A DNA stretch of 64,000 nucleotides, from NCBI GenBank assembly GCA_963662175.1, contig OY759214.1:6510001-6574000 (forward strand), read 5' to 3'. The notes beneath the pieces are model-generated. The model was not told the origin of the DNA and did not search any database. It worked only from the letters and a program-made list of their open reading frames with translations. Numbering within the stretch: position 1 is the stretch's first letter; every line of letters starts with the position of its first letter. This stretch comes from Aradus depressus (lineage: Eukaryota > Arthropoda > Insecta > Hemiptera > Aradidae). Below are positions 31,849-42,254 of the stretch, piece by piece. The position numbers and the translations under genes are program-made.

Positions 31849-32875
31849 TTTATTGCTTATAAGATATAGGTATATACATATTTTTTTTTTATTCAGTTTT
31901 TATTTTTGGGTTATGGCTACTACAATTTTACTATTTTCCATATCAATAGTCATATTTTGTTTTATATAATTTTGAATTGTTTTTGTTTCCTAGTTGCTTG
32001 CTATTAAAGTGCATGTCCATATTTATTATTATTTGTATATTTTCATTTAGTTTCTGTAATACTTACTTGTTACAATTATATATATATATTTTGTTTGTTT
32101 TTTGTTGCTGTAAGAGTATGTATTATGCCAAAAAAAAAAAAAAAAACGATTCATTGCCATAAAGGTTGTATTCTTTAGTACAGTTTATCTATCTATAAAG
32201 GAACATTTGTTGAAAGACTTTTCAGCCAACGACATTGGCAGTACTTGTAGATCCACTTGTCCACATCATTCCGTTTAATGTGATGTATTTTTCTAAACTG
32301 AAAGCTAACGGTTTTAGTCATCGTCTTTCTTTTCAGCTTTCTCAGCATCTGCATAGTGTCTGTCCATAATGAAAGAACTAAAAGAAGTGACTTCCATAAG
32401 AAAGAGGCTTCCATAACCCGACAGAGGAGGATGATATGGAGCAGATCATAAGAGAAGAAATGGAGGGGAAGAAGAGATGTACGGAACTTTTCCATAGGGC
32501 TCACTGGGCTTTTGGGAATTTAGTGTTGTTAATTTGGTAATGTGTTTTAGTACGATATAATACAGATTGGCTATAGAAGCCCACAAACCTATGTAAAAGT
32601 TACGTACAACTCCACCTGCACATTTTTCTCTCTTTTTTTTTTAACGAATTTGGGACCCCCTCGGTTGACATTGTCTTCAGTTCAAAAAAAAAAAAAGTCA
32701 CAAAAAATATCTGTATATTTCCTACAAACATATTTCTACCTACGCAAGAGATAAAAATAAATTCACCTATCAAAGTCCGAATTCTTGCGATCTGTGTAGA
32801 TCATCTACATAGTGGAAAACAAATAAAAACAAAGAACTTGTTTAACATTTATATTGACTAATTCCAAAACAATGA
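31849..32875. other. No gene seen
   Basis: T-rich to a poly-A run at 32131-32146, then moderately complex sequence without recognised motifs. The frames present are short and lack start context or conserved domains. Confidence 0.4.
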
Positions 32876-33420
32876 ATGCATTTCTACGGTCACAGGGAAG
32901 AAGTTGTTAAGTCTTAAAGGCCAAAATGAGTTAAAGTGTACTGTGAGCATCCCCCAAGCCATCTGCGCACTGTGAAGAAGTTGGGAGCTCAGGACTCTAA
33001 TAGTTTCGGAATTATAAAGATGTGGGTTTCTTGATATCTGGTAAATGTGTGTATGTTTTCGGTTAAATCATCTTAATCTACCTTCTTGAGGAATCATTCA
33101 CGAGATAACTGCATTTAACCATTTATTCACTACGGCAGACTATTCGAAGTGAAGAGAGTGTTTTCGGTTAAATCAACTTTAGAGAGGCATCATTCATGAG
33201 TATTTCAGAAAGTATGGTAAATTATTAAGTAAGTGATGGGGAATGATTAGATAACTAAGGGAAAATCCAAGAAAGGAATAACAATATTCATTTTCATTCA
33301 CTCCTATAGATTTAGAAGGTATATCATTAATAATGATGCAAACATAATTTATTTATTCCAAAAACTGCAAAAGTAAAAAAGTGCTGCCCTGAAAAGTTAG
33401 GAATTTAGACTTACCAATTT
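32876..33420 (-). repeat. Dispersed repeat B, long copy (reversed)
   Basis: Matches 60790-61345 in reverse over about 550 bp. Landmarks are GAAGTTGGGAGCTCAGGAC, TTCGGTTAAATCA repeated twice, TTTAGAGAGGCATCATTCA and AGTGCTGCCCTGAAAAG. Non-coding. Confidence 0.8.
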
Positions 33421-34150
33421 ATTCCCTTTGAACGCAGTTATATTGACACAGACCAGAGTAGAGCGTTACTCGAGTAAATTTAAATTAGTAATCTCATGAG
33501 TGAGAATACTACACATTAATCATTAGAGTAATATAATTAAGAGTATTACTTATTAATCATACTTCACGCAAGCTGTCTTCTTAAAAGGTATTTATCCGCC
33601 CCATACTTTTATTGGGAGTATTGATTTGATACTCATCACTCACATTTGCATGGTTGATCACTGATTACTCACTTCCGTTATTAATGATTAAATGACTTTA
33701 TACTCATTACTCATTTATTCGAGTGGCATATGTGTAACACTGACTAGAGATGTATTGATACTCGATATACAGGTATTTTTTAATTTTAATTTTAACAGCC
33801 AATATGCCTTTTTAATATTTAAAAAATATAGGGTGTTGTTTTGGCTAACATCATCGTCACTCTGGGTCGTTCGGAAACTTGTGTGAGAAGTTACCACGCA
33901 CTCACCCCTATTGACCTTATTTTCTTTCAACCTGATGATGTAGAATATGCGAAACCTGTTGTGAATTAAAACAATTTTTGAACAGAAAGACAATCACTCC
34001 AATCACCAGGTAAAGAAGGATCCTGTAACATCGCTACATGACGAATATTTTCCGTTCTTTGTTTTTATGTGTTACTTCTCAACTTTAAAAATATAGCAAA
34101 ATATATCTACTTATGTAATCCAACAGAAATCTGATGTTAAGGTTTCACCG
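33421..34150. other. Unassigned, with a retroelement-like tail
   Basis: 33480-33730 is rich in short ATTACTCATT-type repeats. At 33927-33962 CAACCTGATGATGTAGAATA and TGCGAAACCTGTTGTG form a CTGATGA...GAAAC arrangement with CAAC/GTTG outer pairing. No coding remnant. Confidence 0.4.
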
Positions 34151-34164
34151 TTCGGAATGTATCA

Positions 34165-34908
34165 ATGGTCCTAGCGGATCAGACCTACGAGGAGTTATCC
34201 CCTTCCAGTACGGGACCACTTTACACAACTCCTCCGGCTCTATCATGTTTGCCCCCACGCCTCGTGTTAGATTCTCTCACTACTGTGTTTCAGAGAGGAG
34301 AGTGGCGATCTGCCTGGTGTGATGGTGCCGGATGCTCCTGGCGGATCAGACCTACGAGGAGGTATCCCCTCCAGTACGGGATCACTTCACACAACTTCTC
34401 CGGCTCTATCATGTTTGCCCCCACGCCTCGTGTTATATTCTCTCACTACTGTGTTTCAGAGAGGAGAGTGGCGATCTGCCTGGTGTGATGGTGCCGGATG
34501 CTCCTGGCGGATCAGACCTACGAGGAGGTATCCCCTCCAGTACGGGATCACTTCACACAACTTCTCCGGCTCTATCATGTTTGCCCCCACGCCTCGTGTT
34601 ATATTCTCTCACTACTGTGTTTCAGAGAGGAGAGTGGCGATCTGCCTGGTGTGATGGTGCCGGATGCTCCTGGCGGATCAGACCTACGAGGGGGTATCCC
34701 CTCCAGTACGGGATCACTTCACACAACTCCTCCAGCTCTATCATGTTTGCCCCCACGCCTCGTGTTATATTCTCTCACTACTGTGTTTCAGAGAGGAGAG
34801 TGGCGATCTGCCTGGTGTGATGGTGCCGGATGCTCCTGGCGGATCAGACCTACGAGGAGGTATCCCCTCCAGTACGGGACCACGTCACAGAACTCCTCCG
34901 GCTCTATC
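34165..34908. repeat. 166-bp tandem repeat, 4.5 copies
   Basis: Units start at 34165, 34331, 34497, 34663 and 34829, nearly identical. Each contains a good 3' splice-site context (TCTCTCACTACTGTGTTTCAG). The period is not a multiple of three, so long overlapping frames exist in several phases and are not evidence of a gene. Confidence 0.96.
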
Positions 34909-34945
34909 GGATATCTCCGGAACTTCTCTGTCGTTACAGACCGCG
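34830..34945 (+). other. Possible exon end with splice donor
   Basis: The last unit leaves the repeat at about 34909 and reaches CCAC|GTAAGT at about 34956. One phase from ATG 34830 reads MLLADQTYEEVSPPVRDHVT then ELLRLYRISPELLCRYRPR, a natural-looking composition. The first unit (34165) opens the same way before a one-base insertion. All three phases are open in the last unit, so the phase is undecided. A duplicated or decayed exon is possible, and so is chance. Confidence 0.25.
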
Positions 34946-35039
34946 AAGGGATCCACGTAAGTTGACAGTATCTCTTTCTTCCTCAATATCTGCACGTTTC
35001 GAATTTTAAGGATAACCCAACTTCAAATAAGGTCTAAGT

Positions 35040-35463
35040 GGCATCCAAAAATATTAATTTTGGGGAAAGGCCCCAATTTTATTATTATTTTTTTACAATA
35101 AAGAAGCGATTTAAAAAAAATTTACGTTCATTAAACCAACGTATTAGAATATCGTATGGTATTCTGAATGGGCGTTCTAAATTATCACCTCAACAGAAAT
35201 TAAATCGTTGTACGTATCTTCTCCGACCTCACTAGACTTATGGCTTATGATTCATAAGATCGAAATAATGCATACATTTGATATTTCAAACCAACTTGAA
35301 CATCACACCAATAGACGCAATCATCAAACACCCACACATATGTTTTTACACTAAAATTTACTTACACACCAATCCGGAAGTTCACAAATTGTTAAATCCA
35401 AATTTACCCCACAATCCCCCAAGAAGGCTAATGAGAGCATGGCACAGAGATGTCCTGTTATGA
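35040..35463 (+). pseudogene. Jockey-type C-terminal region, decayed
   Basis: RIRISYGILNGRSKLSPQQK (about 35140-35200) corresponds to the RxYGLLRRLLGPKSKLTxxNK segment. LNITPIDAIIKHPHICFYTK and then NPPRRLMRAWHRDVLL (35290-35460) correspond to LNIPTVNELI...NPPRRLNRRWPRDLL of the 39778 copy. The two parts lie in different frames, and the middle (IYKTIxRPIWTYG...) is deleted. The family differs clearly from the 39778 copy. Confidence 0.65.
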
Positions 35464-35724
35464 AGTGACGTCATTAGGGTTCAGCGCTGCGTGTTTTCCT
35501 CACACAAATGTTTTTGTTCTTTACTTTCCCTCATGCTATACCTTTAGTATAACGAAATCGTTCAAAAATCCGAGATCCAGTTTTGACCATTTTCGAGATG
35601 ATGTTTGACTGTGTGTATGTGATTGAAACTTTGTGAGCACTCTAACGCAAAACTATTGTATAAATATAAAATATAAACTTGAAATGAAGAATTCTGATTA
35701 GTTTTTGCCCTGGTGAGAAGGAGT
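35464..35724. other. Unassigned
   Basis: Contains TACCTTTAGTATAACGAAAT and GTGTGTATGTGATTG. No gene is visible. Confidence 0.3.
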
Positions 35725-35943
35725 TTCTTATACCAACCTCTTTTGTACAGATCATTTCCCCCCTCTTAAATTCAATTCATTCAGTTCAGAAGATCTTCTC
35801 AGAATTACACTCAGAATGAAACAGAGAAAACTGATATGCCCACTCATTATTTTCATATACCCAGTATGTAATGCAAGTATGAAATGAATTTGAGAGTGGG
35901 AAGGGAGAGAAAATGATCTGTAGAAATGTGGTTGGTATAAGAA
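35725..35943. mobile_element. MITE (219 bp)
   Basis: Inverted ends TTCTTATACCAACCTCTTTT (then GTACAGATCA) and TGATCTGTAGAAATGTGGTT + GGTATAAGAA. The inner sequence also pairs (CCCCTCTTAAATTCAATTCA with TGAATTTGAGAGTGGG). Relatives are at 31746 and, as fragments, at 47345-47390 and 57060-57115. Confidence 0.88.
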
Positions 35944-36603
35944 TGTCTGTAACGGCCACATCCCGGTTTTATTATGCCAAAATCCACATCCTGAAAGCAT
36001 ACATTTGATAGGCTCTTGTGAGTGCCTCCTGGTAGGCGAAAGTTAACAATAGAAATGAGTGAATGGGAAGGTTTCTTCTCGAGCTGTTTCCGAGGACAGT
36101 TTCTCACTGGTATGTTTATGCTTCGTTGCTGAAGTCATGTAATACAAGAAACACTCAGGACACTTCCGTTCCAATCCTTTCTTATTTATGACATCAGATT
36201 TTCTTTTCCAAGGAATTCCCCTTAATCATCAAGTATACGGGTTGAGAATACTCATACAGTTTTTTTTTTTTTTCTTTTTTTTAATAAAGTACAAATAACG
36301 TATCTACTAGTTAGAGTTAATTTTGAAAACGTGTCGAGTACCTTGAAGTGTTTCAGTTAATTTGTTGGATCACGCTCATGTTGATCACTGCCAGGTTGTT
36401 TTTCAAGATGGCCCATTACTCTTTGATATTAAATTTTATTCAGATCTGCCAATAGTTTCCAGAAAGAAGAAATCTATTTTTCGCTACATTTGTATTTTCT
36501 TTTACTACGTTTACACTACCTCCTACCTTTGACAGTCTGTTTTCATATTTTTTTAATGAGAAGAAACAAATTGTTGATAAAAAGTTCAAAGAAAATGTTT
36601 CTT
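35944..36603. other. No gene seen
   Basis: Includes a poly-T stretch at 36260-36283. No recognised coding or repeat feature. Confidence 0.4.
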
Positions 36604-37812
36604 GTTAATAATATTTATTTTCGTTAAACCATAACATGATAATTGGATACGTCATACAATTGTGTACATCAGAATAGCTTTTGAATGATATACATCAACC
36701 AGTATTAAATTAAAAAAAAAAAAAAACACATACGCAATGAATAATAATAAATATAAAATAAATAAATAATAATAATAATTATTATTATTATTATTATTTA
36801 GAATGGCCTCATGGACAAAGCATATAAATAAATAATATAAAATAATTTAAGATAATATTGTTAATTGTAATATATTGTTTCAGTAATTATATTTAATGTA
36901 ATATAGTTATCCAAAACACAAGTTTTAAAATGAATGTTCAGTTGAATGAATAGAATAGAATAGGTTTATTTGTCAGCGTTCAATGGCCTAGATTTTTGAC
37001 TCCGTAGTGATTAAATTAGTTCGATGAGGTGACTAGTCTTCATTGTGGATAGGACGGCTTCTATAGATCAGATGTTCAATAAATGACTTGCAATGGTTAC
37101 CTATTTTATAATCCATACAGATACCATACTAATATTTAAAGATGGGAGCTATGGTGGTCATGCGGGCTAGAGCGTAGGGCTTTGGTCGCATGATCTCACC
37201 ATGGTTTACTGGTTCGAATCCCGCCCGGGAGTGAGTTTCATTTGGCCTCCCAGGGCCATGGATGTCGTAAATAACTGGACAACACAGTGACATGGCTAAT
37301 ATGCATCGTACATAAGGCAAAAAAAAAAAAAAATTAATAGTTACTATTTTCATAATATTTTTAATTAAATCACAAAATAACAATAAAATAAATTAAGAAT
37401 AACTAACAAAATTATTGATAATAATAAAAATATTAAACAAAAGTAATTATAGAATCATAGTTATTATAGATATAATTCCTAGGATATTGGTGGAATTCTG
37501 CGAAGACAATAAAAATGAAAGCGGGATATGAAATAACGTTTGTTGTATGAAGCACCACTTTTATATGTTAGGGTTATTTTTATTTTTGAACAATAATAAA
37601 ATAATTCCAGACATTTTTAGTTAAATTTTAAATGTGTTGTATCTATTACTTTCAAGAAGTGGAGAAGAGTATCGAAGAGATGATTCCTTTTTGTATTATA
37701 TTTTTTTCAAAAAGAGAGGAGCGATGTTTTGTTATTATCCCTGGTATAATAATCATGATTAGTATTGTTGAAAAGAAAATTATTTATATTTTTTCAAATG
37801 ACCATTAATATT
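36604..37812 (-). mobile_element. TTA-tailed LINE, diverged copy with SINE insertion
   Basis: The 3' end is on the left (ATATTTATTTTCGTTAAACC, then GGATACGTCATAC). The coding remnant is on the right (37620-37800: TGTATCTATTACTTTCAAGA, CAAAAAGAGAGGAG). The middle is heavily diverged and includes a (TAA)n tract at 36768-36798. The SINE at 37139 sits inside. Confidence 0.5.
37139..37334 (+). mobile_element. Second SINE family, poly(A)-tailed
   Basis: A tRNA-like head with TGGTCATGCGGGCTAGAGC and a B-box GGTTCGAATCCCGCCCGGG, a short body (GGCCTCCCAGGGCCATGG, ACATGGCTAATATGCATCG) and an A-tail at 37319-37334. The body is unrelated to the CCTAACC-tailed family. Confidence 0.8.
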
Positions 37813-39640
37813 TCAAGTATAAACAGTAGAGTTCTCTTTTTAAATATTTCTTTGCACCTTCTTCTTTGATTAATATTATTCTTAGTGATTTTTTTTCGAA
37901 TTCTGAAAATATTATCAATAGGACTACAATCTCCCTAATGTATAAACCATAATTAATTATATAATAAAAAATATGCATTAATATAGTGTAATTAATGTTA
38001 GCTAATGTATGTACTGTTTAAAATTACGATGTAACTCAGTTTATTACCAATGACTAGTTCAGCTGATGTTAGTTTATCAATATGGAGACCCTGAAATATC
38101 CATAATATTTTTAAATTATATGGAGAATACTAACTGCAAGTAATGTTTTTATTACCTTATCTATTTAAATTTAAATTATTTTTAAGCAAAGTTATAATTT
38201 AAAATCATTAATTATAACCACTGAAGCTTTCAATTGTGAATCCAATATTTTCCATCATGAACTATATACAATTTTTTTAAATATACAATAATGTATGAAG
38301 CAGATGTATTATTCTCACATTTTTTTTTTCTGTAATTCAAATTATACCTATTCAGTATATGTATAAACATTTCTGGTATTATCCCATTATCAGTATCTAA
38401 ATATATATTTAAGTTAAGTTCTATTCTACACCGATATTGTTTTTAAAAAACAATTTATTTAATCCAAACTACAGATATAATATTCAGTTTTCTAATATGG
38501 AAATAATCGGTTAGAAATAAATTCAATCAATAGACTCTATCATCGAACTACCAAAAGAACTCACTATCAGACTTCTCTATAAGAAATTTCACATAGAACT
38601 GATTCTATCTAATACAAGTACAAGTAAAGAGTGGGACAAAGTGTCATCGTTGCTAAATCCGATGTATATGTGTCTCACCTCCAAGTATAAAAAAAAATAT
38701 AATAATATGCTAAATTCTACACATAACATTTATATATATTTTAAAATTTAAATTGAAACTATTTTTATGATGTTAACTATTGATATAATATGAATAGGTA
38801 ACATTTAAGAAAAAAAAAATTAATTGATTAATTTAACGATAAATGTTGTAAAAAATAAGTGAATTGTTTTTTAAATAACACAAAATAATATTAATGAACC
38901 TACATTACTACGTTAGAAAAATATTAGAGGACAATAATTGAAAGGTATTCACTAAATTCAGCAGGTATTGACACAAATTATCGAATAAATTAATATAATT
39001 AGCATTGTTTGAAATAAAAGTTATTTTTATTATATTAATGACTAACATCATAAAGATGGTTACAATTTAAAAGTAAGAGAAATTCAAATACCGACGATGA
39101 GAGAATATATCTCGGGCAAAAGGTCTTAAGTCAGCAAATCTAAATTTATGTTACTTGAAATATTATTTCAATAAAAGTATTAAATATAAACGAAGTAAAA
39201 TATTCCAACATTAGATTACATTTGGTAAAAATATTTAAATGCACTTATCCTTTGGATCACACGACTTATTCTAACTTAAGCCCTTTTGCCCAAACACCAG
39301 ACATATATGAAACTTTTAAATATTATGAATCTTAGAAAAAAAATGGGAAAATAATATAACTGCTTCATACATTATTGAAAATCTCCTTATATAACCCTAA
39401 AAGCGAAAAAACAGTTTTTTTATGTTATATTCGCGAGGTCACTGATCCACAAATTTACTACTTATTAAATTGAGGAAAGGAATGTTTTTGTGTAGAATGT
39501 GAAGTGGTGGTTGGTGTTGGGTTTTTGTGATTTGGTCTGAGTCAAATAGAAGGGAACCAGTCCGACTGGACGACACTTGAGGACAACAAAACAACAAAAA
39601 GTAAACTGGGATAAGTGAAAAAAAGTTTTGTATCATTGGC
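37813..39640. other. AT-rich, nothing recognised
   Basis: Long run of very AT-rich sequence without reading frames, clear tandem repeats or known element ends. It may be old decayed repeat. Confidence 0.5.
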
Positions 39641-39765
39641 TAGTGGGTGAGTGATGGTGTATTCTCTGGCCGTAGTACAGCGCCACTTGTCTAATAGTAG
39701 TTCTCTAGACCATCAACAGAGTGCACTAAACCCTTCTCTGCTCTCCCATTTCATCTGTCTGGTTT

Positions 39766-39776
39766 ACTTTATATCA
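39766..39776. other. Target duplication, left copy
   Basis: ACTTTATATCA, repeated exactly at 40439-40449 just after the poly(A) of the Jockey insertion. Confidence 0.9.
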
Positions 39777-39777
39777 C

Positions 39778-40275
39778 ATCCTGATTCCCTCTTCCAACCA
39801 AGTCCGCTACCTCGGGTTTTACCTAGACAGTAGACTAACGTGGAACCCACATACACGACTTAAACGACAAGAACTGAATCGAAGATACGGACTGTTACGT
39901 CGACTACTTGGACCAAAATCAAAACTGACAACTAACAACAAACTTACGATTTACAAGACCATTATACGTCCCATCTGGACGTACGGACTCGAACTTTGGG
40001 GTGCAGCTAAACAGTCGAACATCAATCGAATCCAAGCATTCCAGTCCAAACTCCTGCGACGAATTATCAACGCTCCTTTCTACATTACCAATAAAGTCCT
40101 ACATAGAGATCTCAATATTCCCACTGTCAACGAACTAATCCAATCCCGATTCCAAACATTTCACAGAAACCTTTCCTATCATTCAAATCCTCTCGCTCAA
40201 GCCCTATCATATCATTCCCATCCTGACAATCCTCCCCGCCGCTTGAACAGGAGGTGGCCTCGCGATCTTCTCTGA
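39778..40275 (+). CDS. Jockey ORF2 C-terminal fragment, open frame (165 codons)
   Basis: A partial frame with no own start, interrupted on the left by 5' truncation. It reads VRYLGFYLDSRLTWNPHTRL, then RRYGLLRRLLGPKSKLTTNN, IYKTIIRPIWTYGLELWGAA, IQAFQSKLLRRIINAPFYIT, LHRDLNIPTVNELIQSR and RRLNRRWPRDLL before TGA. This is the thumb and C-terminal region that follows the catalytic YADD motif in Jockey-clade proteins. The catalytic palm and endonuclease are absent, so it cannot act alone. No stops or frameshifts are present. Confidence 0.93.
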   Translation: MLIPSSNQVRYLGFYLDSRLTWNPHTRLKRQELNRRYGLLRRLLGPKSKLTTNNKLTIYKTIIRPIWTYGLELWGAAKQSNINRIQAFQSKLLRRIINAPFYITNKVLHRDLNIPTVNELIQSRFQTFHRNLSYHSNPLAQALSYHSHPDNPPRRLNRRWPRDLL

Positions 40276-40405
40276 GGATAGTGAATGGTGAAAATTAACT
40301 TTCGAGGGAGTGTCAGCGCTGGCTGGCTTCTCCCATCAAGTGACGTTATTTTTATTTTTTGTCCACATATTTGCTCATTATGTATGTATTGTATATAGAT
40401 TGCAA

Positions 40406-40407
<2 letters not shown>

Positions 40408-40438
<31 letters not shown>
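40408..40438 (+). repeat. Poly(A) tail
   Basis: About 30 A residues directly after AAATAA, the tail of the Jockey insertion. Confidence 0.95.
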
Positions 40439-40441
<3 letters not shown>

Positions 40442-40730
40442 TTATATCATTTTTTTTTTCCTTCAAATCTATGAAGGTTGAGACCCCCTGCTCCAAATGA
40501 ACCAATTAGCTGCGAATCTCCTACTAACATAAGACTAATAAACGCAAATATACTTTCTTATGTGGTTTTTATTTTTTTAAATGGTTGAATATTTAATAAA
40601 TAATTTGTTTTATTTTATTACTAGATTTTTTCCCTCATTATACTTAGTTAGGTGCCGGAACAAGTATACTTGTTTTCTGAAAGGCAGATTTAAAAATAAT
40701 ACTATATTATTTTCAAAATGGAAGAAAAAC

Positions 40731-41034
40731 ATTGAAACCCTATTTCTCAAATGAAGAATTAAAGCCCCCTTTCTAAAATTCTCTCATAAAATCTTCAATG
40801 AAAAGCTTTGAAGCCCTATTTCCTAAATGAACCATTAAAGCCCCCTTTCTAAAATTCCCTCATAAAATCTCCAATGAAAAGCTTTGAAGCCCTATTTCCT
40901 AAATGAAAAATTAAAGCCCCCTTTCTAAAATTCCCTCATAAAATCTTCAATGAAAAGCTTTGAAGCCCTATTTCTCAAAAACTTTCATTGTACCCCTTTC
41001 TGAAATCCTCTCATAGACTCCCCCCCAAAATAAC
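40731..41034. repeat. 76-bp tandem repeat, 4 copies
   Basis: GAAGCCCTATTTCCTAAATG / ATTAAAGCCCCCTTTCTAAA / TCATAAAATCTTCAATGAAA with a 76-bp spacing (40734, 40810, 40886, 40962). The last copy is degenerate. 40450-40730 holds a repeat also seen at 41745-41850 (ACGCAxxxATACTTTCTTAT). Confidence 0.93.
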
Positions 41035-41204
41035 GTTGAAGTCTCTCTTTTCCCATTTCAGCTACCATCTGGTGTATTTTATTTTATTCTTCTTCAAATC
41101 TAGTATAGAAATAAGAATATATCGAACTTAAATGCATCAATTAATATTTTCGAATTGGATCCAGGAACAGGTACTCGAAGAAGGATCAATGGAGGAGGTT
41201 CTAG

Positions 41205-41375
41205 GTTTACATATAACGTTTTTGTGTATATATTCATTTTATCGGGAGTTAATCGTTATTCACAGAAATACATGAACTTTTTTTTCTCTAAATTTTGAGA
41301 TTCAGGGATTCGGAAAACACGAAATAATGATGAATACTCAACATTGAATTTCTATCCGATTACGTAACTTCCTCT
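41205..41375 (-). mobile_element. Element X 5' part (reversed)
   Basis: TATTTATTCATTTTATCGG-like, ACACGAAATAATGATGAATAC, and GATTACGTAACTTCCTCTAC at the right edge, where the SINE begins. Confidence 0.6.
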
Positions 41376-41691
41376 ACACTAGCGCGCTTGCTATCTGAGC
41401 TAAAGATCGCGGGTTCGGAACCCGGCCAAGGCCCTTAGTTTATTTTATATAGGAGGTGAAATAAACTTAAGCACACCGTCCTACGGATGGGACGTTAAGC
41501 GATGATCCCGAGTTTGTACGATGTCAGGTAATCGTTAAAAATCTCTAATCTTTGATGAATAAAAATTTAGGTTAGGCAAAATTTAGTGCTCCAGTCCAGA
41601 GTCGGACTCATGTACACGAGAGTGACGAAAGAGCGCTCTGGTAGTAGGCTATATGAACTTGTAGTTAAAGTCCGGACATGAGTCATAATAA
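41376..41691 (+). mobile_element. tRNA-SINE, near full length
   Basis: The A-box region is partly lost. The B-box GGGTTCGGAACCC is slightly altered. The body runs to AAAGTCCGGACATGAGTCAT, with many transitions, so it is an older copy. Confidence 0.85.
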
Positions 41692-41869
41692 GTAACCAAC
41701 TAAAAAAAATTAATAAAAATTGCTTTCGAATTCCCTTCGCAAGATTGCCGGGAGCCTAGAAAGGTTGCGACCCCTGGAGTAATTAGCTGAGAACCACCTA
41801 CTAATGAACGCAGAACGCAATTATACTTTCTTATATGGTTTTGATGAAGAATATTTTTTTAATAATTTG

Positions 41870-42065
41870 TTATATTTATATATATATATATATATATATA
41901 ATTTGTTGTTATACAGCAGCTGCTGTAAGTTAGTTATATTGTGGGCTAAATTTGTTGTTATACAGTTTATAACACCAGCAGCTGCTGTAAGTTGGTGATA
42001 TTGTGGGCTAAATTTGTTGTTATACAGTTTATAACACCAGCAGCTGCTGTAAGTTGGGCTAAAAA
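41870..42065. repeat. 62-bp tandem repeat, about 2.7 copies, after a TA tract
   Basis: CAGCAGCTGCTGTAAGTTxG begins at 41914, 41976 and 42038 (62-bp steps). It includes TTGTTGTTATACAGTTTATA. A (TA)n run precedes it at 41876-41900. Confidence 0.9.
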
Positions 42066-42254
42066 CAATTGTACATATTTTCGTTCGTTCACAATCAACT
42101 AGAGAGTGTGGACTACAAAGGAGCGCTGTACACATCCTTATTGTTTTCTGCATTGTCCTATATCAATAAAATTATTGTTCAAAAACTAGATTTTTATTCT
42201 CAATACTCTCAGTAAGGTGCCGGCGCTGAAAATTGATAGATGACAGAGATAGAG

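Larger units (their letters stand above)
39777..40438 (+). mobile_element. Jockey retrotransposon, 5'-truncated insertion with target duplication
   Basis: A complete retroposition footprint: truncated 5' end, open C-terminal coding part, 3' UTR, AAATAAA followed by a ~30-bp poly(A), and an 11-bp target duplication. It appears young because the frame is intact and the duplication exact. The 3' UTR motif TTGCTCATTATGTATG resembles TTGCTTGTTGTATAT in the other Jockey copies. Confidence 0.95.

Noticed and set aside
39721..39777. WFTL-like residues just upstream of the Jockey frame
   Set aside because: They lie left of the target duplication, so they belong to the host sequence and not to the retrotransposon.
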